Part shown: positions 59,701 to 64,000 of the stretch, piece after piece
Layout of the letters: each line of letters opens with the position of its first letter
How positions within the stretch are numbered: the first letter of the stretch is position 1
Made by a program: the position numbers and the translations under genes
The notes under the pieces: generated by a model
Databases searched by the model: none
What the model was told of the DNA's origin: nothing
What the model saw: the letters and a program-made list of their open reading frames with translations, nothing else
Origin: Lachnospiraceae bacterium
GTDB taxonomy: Bacteria > Bacillota > Clostridia > Lachnospirales > Lachnospiraceae
Length of the DNA stretch: 64,000 nt
Direction: 5' to 3'
Assembly (NCBI GenBank): GCA_015057325.1
Contig: SVEQ01000008.1
Coordinates: 3,461-67,460, forward strand

Positions 59701-61863
59701 CGTGCCTCCTGTTTGAGTCGTATACCAACCGTCAAATGTGTAACCTGTTTTTGTAGGTGTTGGCAAAGTACCATATGTATTTCCATGGTTTACTGTTTTG
59801 GAGGTTGGTGACACTGAGCCTCCGTTTGCATTTAACGTTACGGTATAACTTTTGGCCGTCCAGTGTGCATATATTGTATGGCTTGATGTTACCTCAGTGG
59901 ATTCTTCAACTTTTTTTCCTCCTGTTTGAGCTGTAAACCAACCATCAAATTTGTAACCCGTTCTTGTAGGTGTTGGCAAAGTACCGTATGTACTTCCATG
60001 ATTTACTGTAAGTGAAGTCGACGATACTGAGCCTCCGTTTGCATTTAATGTTACGGTATAACTATTAATCGTCCAATGTGCATATATTGTATGGCTTGAT
60101 GTTACCTCAGTGGATTCTTCAACTTTTTTTCCTCCTGTTTGAGCCGTATACCAACCATCAAATTTGTAACCCGTTCTTGTCGGTATTGGCAAAGTACCGT
60201 ATTTATCTCCTGAATTAACAGTTATACTTGATACGCTTCCAGAACCTCCATTGTAATCAAATGTTACTGTAAAAGTTTCCGGTTCAGGTCCGGGTTGGGA
60301 ATTATAGTTGTATACCATTGTATAACCTGTTGTAGTGTTATTTAGAGCTTTCCATTCTGTCGACGAACCGGCATAATATATTTTTTCAAGGTAAGACAAA
60401 CTCTGATTTCTAAAATCGTAACTTCTTACGCCTGTTTTCGACAAATAAATGTTCATTACGGCTGAAGCCCCATTAAAAATACCGGTAAAGTTTGTGACAT
60501 TCGATGTGTCAAAATCACTGATATCTATAGTTTCAAGTGCACCACACTTATAAAACATACTATTCATCATAAGCGTATTTGACGTATTCACCCCGGTTAA
60601 TGTAAGTGATGTCAAATATTTAAGTTCACCAAACATATACTGTGAATTCTGTGAAAACTCTGCACCAGGTTCAATTACAAGGGTTTTGAGACTTGAAGCT
60701 ACACTCTGCCAAATCGATGCACCATTTCGTCCCGATACATTTTTAGAAGGATCCAGTACGGTAATATATGTAGTTCCATTAATTTTTGTATATGCCGGAA
60801 CCGTAAGGCTTGTCACGCCGGTACTGCCAATATATTTTGCTATCTTAAGTCTTTTAGTCTTTTTATTAATAGAGTATGTATAGTCTTTATACCATTGTGT
60901 AGTAACTCCCTGGATGTCGTCAGGAGAAGCTTTGCTCATACCGGACTGATTATAGTATACGGCTGCTCCGGAGGGTTTGTTAACATTTTTACTATTCCAT
61001 TCAGACTCCGAACCCGCATAATAAATTCTTTTAAGGTTTGACGCACCGGAAATATCCCAATTATCCGGAATATTTTTTGGAAGATATAAATCATATATAT
61101 ATGACGAATTAAACATTTCAATAGAATCCGATGCAGGATCTACCGTAATCGGAAATGAAAATCCGGAAAGATCCAATTCTTGAACATTCTTTCCAAGCGA
61201 TCTACACATATTATTTATATTGGTATATTTTTTTGAGGTAAATGCAGATAAATCCAGGTCTATCAAACTTGTACACCCTTTGAACATACCTGTAAGAAGC
61301 TCTACATTATTAAGATTAATGCTGCCAAAATCTATACTCAATAACGAAGTATCACCATGAAACATATTAGACATTGTTTTTAATCCTGAAGTGTCCGCAC
61401 CACTTAAGTCAACTCTTTCAAGTGCAGTCATAAACGAAAATAAACTATTACAACTACCATTACTATAATCACTAGCCTCATACAGGATAACTCCGGGACT
61501 GATAATTATCTCTTTAATCGTTTCTCTATCTTTGTACCAAAGCGATTTACCACTATAATTGTCAGAAATATCTTCCCTAATGGACGAAGCGTTCTTATTC
61601 TTCAACGCGACCTTATACTGCTTCCCATTTATTGTTACTTTAGCAGGAACAGTAACTGTTGACGACGATATTGTTCCCAATGATTCCGTAATATAAATGG
61701 TATCGACGCCCGTAAGATTCTTCGGCTCATAATCATAGTCGTCTATCCACTCCTTAGCCGACACCTTACCCATTGAACCGGTTGATGACATCATCAGACC
61801 GCCAAACAATGTTATCAGCATAAGAACAACGTATAAACATCCTCTCTTTGCATATTTTTTCAT
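53755..61863 (-). CDS. Giant secreted adhesin-like protein with 27 Listeria-Bacteroides repeats
   Basis: About 2702 residues from ATG 61863 (AAAGGAG lies ~11 bases upstream; a TTG seven codons earlier is an alternative). Signal peptide (about 1-33). DUF285/BspA-type leucine-rich region (about 95-520: NMFHGDTSLLSIDFG, GMFKGCTSLIDLDLS). Then 27 tandem InlB-B/Listeria-Bacteroides repeats (about 528-2500), each ~70-75 residues with GYxFxGWYT and TLYAHWT. After a Gln/Pro/Thr linker there is a C-terminal LRR_5 module (about 2560-2700: GNNITEIGDNAFAGAKKLSK) and Lys-rich tail. No sortase motif. A long fibrous surface stalk is inferred. Confidence 0.93.
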   Translation of the reverse strand: MKKYAKRGCLYVVLMLITLFGGLMMSSTGSMGKVSAKEWIDDYDYEPKNLTGVDTIYITESLGTISSSTVTVPAKVTINGKQYKVALKNKNASSIREDISDNYSGKSLWYKDRETIKEIIISPGVILYEASDYSNGSCNSLFSFMTALERVDLSGADTSGLKTMSNMFHGDTSLLSIDFGSINLNNVELLTGMFKGCTSLIDLDLSAFTSKKYTNINNMCRSLGKNVQELDLSGFSFPITVDPASDSIEMFNSSYIYDLYLPKNIPDNWDISGASNLKRIYYAGSESEWNSKNVNKPSGAAVYYNQSGMSKASPDDIQGVTTQWYKDYTYSINKKTKRLKIAKYIGSTGVTSLTVPAYTKINGTTYITVLDPSKNVSGRNGASIWQSVASSLKTLVIEPGAEFSQNSQYMFGELKYLTSLTLTGVNTSNTLMMNSMFYKCGALETIDISDFDTSNVTNFTGIFNGASAVMNIYLSKTGVRSYDFRNQSLSYLEKIYYAGSSTEWKALNNTTTGYTMVYNYNSQPGPEPETFTVTFDYNGGSGSVSSITVNSGDKYGTLPIPTRTGYKFDGWYTAQTGGKKVEESTEVTSSHTIYAHWTINSYTVTLNANGGSVSSTSLTVNHGSTYGTLPTPTRTGYKFDGWFTAQTGGKKVEESTEVTSSHTIYAHWTAKSYTVTLNANGGSVSPTSKTVNHGNTYGTLPTPTKTGYTFDGWYTTQTGGTLVEENQLVTSSHTIYAHWTANQLTITYDANEGTVSPASKSVAYGSTYGELAVPTRTGYTFDGWYTARTGGTKVSTSSTVTSSHTIYAHWTINSYTVTLDANEGSVSSTFVTVTHGSTYGTLPTPTRTGYTFAGWYTDPTDGTKISTSSTVTSSHTIYAHWTAKGLVVTYNVNGGNTLTTSTKNVTFGSTYGVLPTPSRTGYTFADWYTTENGGTVINSSTTVSNANNHTIYAHWTAKEYIVTFDANGGTVEQNNKTVTYDSAYDTLPTPTRTGYTFGGWYTAKTGGTVVASNTKVTNALSHTIYAHWTANQYDVTYDANGGTVSSTTKPVTYDSTYGTLLTPNRSNYVFDGWYTEKNGGTVVTASTTVKKAENHYIYAHWIPTYKVTFDPQGGNVSTTSKRVQYGETYGDLPTPVREGYTFVGWYSTQTNGTTQIVDTTVVNITKDQTLYAYWTANDYTVTFNPNGGSVSQGTKTVTYGQKYGLLPTPTKDGYRFLGWYYSDSDTTPVSSNDLVQITTNKTLYAHWTEATYVVSFETGLEGVDNPENKEVTYNKAYGDLPSMNIAGYTFNGWYSSSNSKVTKDTTVTTKSNHTLYARFTAKKYTVKFESEGGSLGTTSTSIDVTYGQQYGSLPEPTRDGYGFLGWFTARTEGTKINADTIVTITATQTLYARWSTNTYTVSFNANGGTVTTTSTGVTNEGVYGELPNPVRAGYDFAGWYTEEVGGTLIESDTVVNLTGPQTLYAHWTAASYTVTFDSNGGQTQVTSKKYTYGATYTSLPTPTLPGYNFVGWFINDSQEKEIKENDPVNITSDIKVVAHWKAASYKVNFNVNGGDVTVDSKTVTFGQKYGNLPDASRVGYELLGWYTQVSGGDLITPASTVEITSTQTLYAHWKAKTYNLTFDANGGEVLLETQNVDYDGTYGKYGQLPTAAKVGAEFIGWYTDQTAGTYVKDTDYYRVAGNQTLYAHWRTLEYTVTLNPNNGTVYPESISVTYDKAYGQLPEPERTGYNFNGWYDKAVDGTEVKSETIVTLAKSHILYAYWTPNEYTLTLHACGGEVSDDTQPVTYDSVYGNIPTPERMGYRFVGWYTQENGGERIDEHTIVSKSSDHDLYAHWEAVDVVVTFMADGGTISGSREKTYKYGDKYASMPVPTKEYCTFKGWFLGETLVTGEMTVSTQAAHTLVAHWEPIQVDVTFDYNDGTGSKKNKYFNAGETYRELESPTYAGYIFEGWFTEKTGGTRVLSETKITSLQAFTLYAHWIKQEESITIHTITLDGNGINISDVLSVADGGTFSNLPDVVRDGYTFDGWFDSKDGGTKINKSDIVNRSMTLYAHWTENKKYITLTYSPNLGEVSVWGKDNVQVGGKYGWLPTPTRTGYTFDGWYTEIEEGTKITEDSNVETEVSHVLYAHWTAVEVEVTFYNNDGTAVNTKKTIKYNEQYGDYMPNVTRDDYVFAGWYTEEVGGVRVSNLDPMQREVGHELYAHWTSQTQALTVTLDANGGEVSSTSISVVSGEQYGTLPTPTRIGYAFEGWFTDLEGGTEITPSTQVTSKVAHNLYAHWTEKSVKVSFDAKGGEIDTEYVNRAYGSNYGWLPTPTRNGYDFDGWFTQDGAEIISSTMIVTASEHTLYAHWKKIQKQISVTLDANAENVDDGEVNVVVGESYGQLPEPEREGYDFIGWYTEPTYENCVYNKIVEIEESHTLYARWLPEGETFLVYLDCDYNYGTGEKDVKVVTYNSAYGELSKPSRDGYTFDGWFTKPEGGEQVTENSVVKMYVDHTLYAHWTEVPQKQNPTNNQGQQQTAPDTPAPVLATVAGKGDQIDAYASKFVVTSDDGANPTVAYVAPVDTSSKKVKIPDTISDNGVTYKVTKIEKGAFKNNKVVTEITIGNNITEIGDNAFAGAKKLSKITIGGSITKIGANAFNGCSKLKTIIIKSKKLNKKNIHKKAFKGLKKGTTIKVHKSKVKEYKKLFKSKGLSSKVKVKKY
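54361..60280 (-). repeat. 27 tandem ~220-bp coding repeats
   Basis: Each unit encodes one Listeria-Bacteroides (beta-grasp, InlB B-repeat) domain ending in HW-x. The five copies nearest the N-terminus (about 59160-60280) are almost identical to each other, including TCACATACTAT-like synonymous stretches, whereas copies towards the C-terminus are diverged in sequence and length. This polarity suggests recent expansion at the N-terminal side. Confidence 0.92.
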
Positions 61864-61987
61864 ATATCCCTGTTCTCCTTTCAATACTTGTCATAAACAT
61901 CGCTAATCCCGCAATATACCGTGTTCTGCAGGAAGTATCAATTACCAATTAAAACAACTCCTATGTGATAGACTCACAGTTATAAAT

Positions 61988-62016
61988 ATTATATAGCAAA
62001 ATGACCATTTTTTCAA
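61988..62016 (-). promoter_or_regulatory. Promoter of the giant repeat protein gene
   Basis: On the minus strand TTGAAA (62016-62011), 17 bases, TATAAT (61993-61988). The leader is about 120 nt, with no recognised element. Confidence 0.75.
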
Positions 62017-62130
62017 TAAAAAGCGGCTTTTGTTTGTATAATTTCAACATCAGAATTTATGCAAATTTACCTTGGCAAAATGTCCACAACATATCGTTAA
62101 ATCAATCATTTAAATGCGTATATATAGTAA

Positions 62131-62162
62131 AAGAGACGCCGTTTCATCACAGCGTCTCTTCT
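62131..62162 (-). terminator. Terminator of the DUF1858 gene
   Basis: On the minus strand AAGAGACGC (62160-62152) pairs with GCGTCTCTT (62139-62131), followed by TTACT. Confidence 0.75.
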
Positions 62163-62189
62163 TACCAAGCATTATATGCTAATTTTTAA

Positions 62190-62402
62190 TTAAGCTTCCT
62201 TACCTGCAAGGTAGTTGTTGATGTCCTTTATGAGCTCATCAACGTCCATACCATGAACCTGTGCAGCCTCCTCAAGAGTCTCACCCTGAGCTGAAGGACA
62301 ACCTACGCAGTGCATTCCGCTTGCCATAAGAATTGCAGCATTTCCCGGATCAACCTGAATAATCTCGCCGATTAACATATCTTTATTAACTGTCTGTGCC
62401 AT
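62190..62402 (-). CDS. DUF1858 redox-disulfide protein
   Basis: 70 residues after TAGGAGGAAAAATTA. VNKDMLIGEIIQVDPGNAAI, then MASGMHCVGCPSAQGETLEE with a CxxC pair (Cys32 and Cys35 approximately). This is the hybrid-cluster-protein-associated disulfide domain (TIGR03980/DUF1858) found in anaerobes. It is small, cytoplasmic and probably involved in redox or iron-sulfur chemistry; the partner is unknown. It has its own terminator. Confidence 0.92.
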   Translation of the reverse strand: MAQTVNKDMLIGEIIQVDPGNAAILMASGMHCVGCPSAQGETLEEAAQVHGMDVDELIKDINNYLAGKEA

Positions 62403-62504
62403 TAATTTTTCCTCCTAAAATATAATATTTATACAAAAGTCTTCGTACCATAGAATGACGATATTGCGCTCATATTATAACATGATTATTTAAAAACACA
62501 ACCT

Positions 62505-63488
62505 TTATTTTACAAAATGAAGCCCCTGCCTGCACGAAAGCGTCACGTCACTTACGCGGCATGGAGTCTCGCCGTCTGTGTGAATCCATTGCGGTTCATC
62601 CGTCACTATTCGCACGGTTTTGCTTCTGTACTGACCGATGTTGGAAAACAAAATATGCCTGCCCCTATACACCATCGCAACTTCTAAAAGCAGCTTTGGA
62701 ATTGATACCGCACTTGCAAGACAAATGTCCAAATATCCGTCTGTCGGATCTGCATTTGGACAAAACGGCACGCCGCCGCCCTCCATTTTGTGTATCATTC
62801 CAACCGAAAAGAAAAGCTTGTCCACACTAACCTTGTTATCATCCATATACAGCGTTACTTTAGTTGTCTTCCTTGAAAATATCTGCTTAATTCCAACCGC
62901 AACATACACAAGCTTGCCCATATAAAGCTTGTTAAGCTTCTTTTTGAGCTTGCTTTTGGACACCTCTTCGCAAATGTCGGCGTCGTAGCCAATACCACTA
63001 CTTATGATAAACCGCTTAGTCACACTTGCGCCATCCTCCGATTCGTATGTCGCCTCACCGTAATCAAGAATCAACTCCTGCGGCTTATCAAGTAAATTAA
63101 CCAACGCCTTTTCAGGTTTCTTGTCAACTCCTGTGTTCCTTGCAAAGTCGTTGCCGGAACCTATTCGTATACAAGATAGTTTTGTATTCTTGATATCAAC
63201 AATCGCATTGAGCACAAGGTTAAGCGTTCCGTCGCCCCCAAGTACAACGATGTGAATTGAGGAAGCATTTTGCAAAATGTTAAGCGACTTTTTGCCGAGT
63301 GTCTTTTTTGTTTCTTCTGTAATTTCCCCTCCGGTTGCAGCATTTACAAACGAAATCAGTTTCTCTATTTTATTGAAAACAAGCAGTTTGTATTCAACAT
63401 TTCTCTCATCAAGAACAGGTCTTAATTTCTTCCAAACTCTGCGACCCATTCCAGACGAAGCAGTTGGATTCATTATGAAACAATACAT
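62505..63488 (-). CDS. Diacylglycerol/lipid kinase family protein (DagK/YegS-like)
   Basis: 327 residues. DAGK catalytic motif VVLGGDGTLNLVLNAI (about 81-96), RIGSGNDFARNTG (about 107-119) and the later GGGVPFCPNADPTDGYLDIC, typical of bacterial DgkB/YegS-type kinases that phosphorylate diacylglycerol or related lipids. Its ribosome-binding site (TTGGAGGATAATCA) overlaps the end of the preceding asparaginase-like gene, whose stop is three bases upstream, so the two are cotranscribed. Confidence 0.9.
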   Translation of the reverse strand: MYCFIMNPTASSGMGRRVWKKLRPVLDERNVEYKLLVFNKIEKLISFVNAATGGEITEETKKTLGKKSLNILQNASSIHIVVLGGDGTLNLVLNAIVDIKNTKLSCIRIGSGNDFARNTGVDKKPEKALVNLLDKPQELILDYGEATYESEDGASVTKRFIISSGIGYDADICEEVSKSKLKKKLNKLYMGKLVYVAVGIKQIFSRKTTKVTLYMDDNKVSVDKLFFSVGMIHKMEGGGVPFCPNADPTDGYLDICLASAVSIPKLLLEVAMVYRGRHILFSNIGQYRSKTVRIVTDEPQWIHTDGETPCRVSDVTLSCRQGLHFVK

Positions 63489-63491
63489 TGA

Positions 63492-64000
63492 TTATCCTCC
63501 AAAGAATCCTAGTACTTTCTCTGTTGTTATATGTTTTTCCTGCGTAGCAAGTATCCATAACTTCATATACACCGCAACAGGCGACACACCATAAATCGGT
63601 GATATACCAAGTTCGTCATAGACACTTGTACTTTCGTAGGAAATTCCTTTATTAACTCCGGCGAGAAATATAGGAATATTTCTCTTTTTCATTTCGTCAG
63701 AAAATGAACGATATCCCGGGTACTCTGTATTAATGGTTCCGGAATGATAGCCTTCTATTAATACACACTTTGTGCCTTTGGAAACAGCTGGCAATTTTAA
63801 CCCCGGATAAAATTTGATTCTGGTAATATCATTACACTCATCATTAAGACTTACATTATCAACTTGTAATATATTAAGGTCATTAAAAGTATCATTTATA
63901 CAAAGTCTGTCATCCTTAATATGTCCAAAGTACTCATTATTTATGCTGAAATATTCATCGGAACACGTAAGCGTTTCAAGAAGTTTTGTAGGTCTGTGAA
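63492..64000 (-). CDS. L-asparaginase-like protein, C-terminal part (runs off the window)
   Basis: The frame is open from the right edge to the stop at 63492-63494, about 168 codons. ITRIKFYPGLKLP, then VLIEGYHSGTINTE and RNIPIFLAGVNKG with ELGISPIYGVSPVAVYMKLW follow the C-terminal half of asparaginase/glutaminase family enzymes (the YxxG-S-G-T and A-x-x-K-L-W elements). The N-terminal catalytic Thr region lies outside the window. The sequence is rather diverged from EcAI/AnsA, so the substrate should be left open. Confidence 0.75.
   Translation of the reverse strand, partial: HRPTKLLETLTCSDEYFSINNEYFGHIKDDRLCINDTFNDLNILQVDNVSLNDECNDITRIKFYPGLKLPAVSKGTKCVLIEGYHSGTINTEYPGYRSFSDEMKKRNIPIFLAGVNKGISYESTSVYDELGISPIYGVSPVAVYMKLWILATQEKHITTEKVLGFFGG

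Overview
The window looks like a chromosomal segment of a low-GC, anaerobic, spore-forming Clostridia of the Lachnospiraceae type (Butyrivibrio/Roseburia-like). The evidence is spore-maturation genes spmA/spmB, a pyruvate formate-lyase operon, a citramalate/Re-citrate-synthase type enzyme, an ECF vitamin transporter under a cobalamin riboswitch, a tmk-yaaR-holB-ricT cluster, and many very large secreted repeat proteins (LRR_5/BspA, FN3, Listeria-Bacteroides repeats). No tRNA, rRNA or intact transposase was seen.

Layout. 1-2.2 kb is an accessory patch. It holds tandem ~26-codon hydrophobic peptide genes with a 71-codon Gly/Ala-rich protein (a second copy runs off the left edge), a short CRISPR array transcribed leftwards from its own leader promoter, an unrecognised truncated ORF, and a remnant of a Listeria-Bacteroides repeat protein. 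2.2-10.8 kb has a three-gene leftward group (membrane protein, DUF1295, SDR), a large hybrid histidine kinase, an isopropylmalate/homocitrate/Re-citrate synthase family enzyme and a diguanylate cyclase. 11-14.6 kb has a lipoprotein, a secreted GLUG/Ig/FN3 protein and a Mor-like HTH protein. 14.8-19.8 kb is a compact operon: a secreted LRR protein, a LytTR-FHA fusion, a zinc-ribbon-FHA protein and a Ser/Thr kinase with a PASTA-like ectodomain. A strong promoter precedes it, followed by a helically phased array of the palindrome GTTATAAC.

19.8-23.7 kb holds a pyruvate formate-lyase that lacks its C-terminal glycyl-radical domain. That domain is a separate 81-codon gene, with a Cys-bearing 71-codon paralogue between them. 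After the terminator comes a ~600-nt gene-free region that folds into nested helices closed by a terminal stem. It is very probably a large ornate non-coding RNA read on the + strand. 23.7-30.5 kb has a membrane coiled-coil protein with three FliM-N-like motifs, a CAP protein, a class-A beta-lactamase-like protein, an LRR protein, an ADP-ribose pyrophosphatase and uppP.

30.5-38 kb is a leftward operon under a cobalamin riboswitch. It encodes an HNH-repeat protein, two secreted DUF4430/alpha6-toroid proteins that resemble the two domains of animal intrinsic factor, EcfT, and a fused EcfA-EcfA-S transporter. I read it as a corrinoid-capture and import system. 38.1-41.1 kb: spmA, spmB, trmN6-like, rsmI. 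41.2-47.8 kb: two tandem-duplicated ~1080-residue FN3 surface proteins. 48-52.7 kb: ricT, holB, yaaR, tmk and a lysine/ornithine/arginine decarboxylase. 52.8-53.7 kb: a YitT-family protein. 53.8-61.9 kb: a ~2700-residue adhesin-like protein with 27 Listeria-Bacteroides repeats. 62-64 kb: a DUF1858 redox protein, a lipid kinase and the C-terminal part of an asparaginase-like enzyme.

The strongest candidates for something undescribed are the ~600-nt structured RNA, the three-piece PFL operon, the LytTR/FHA/kinase operon with its phased operator array, and the riboswitch-controlled intrinsic-factor-like corrinoid capture operon.
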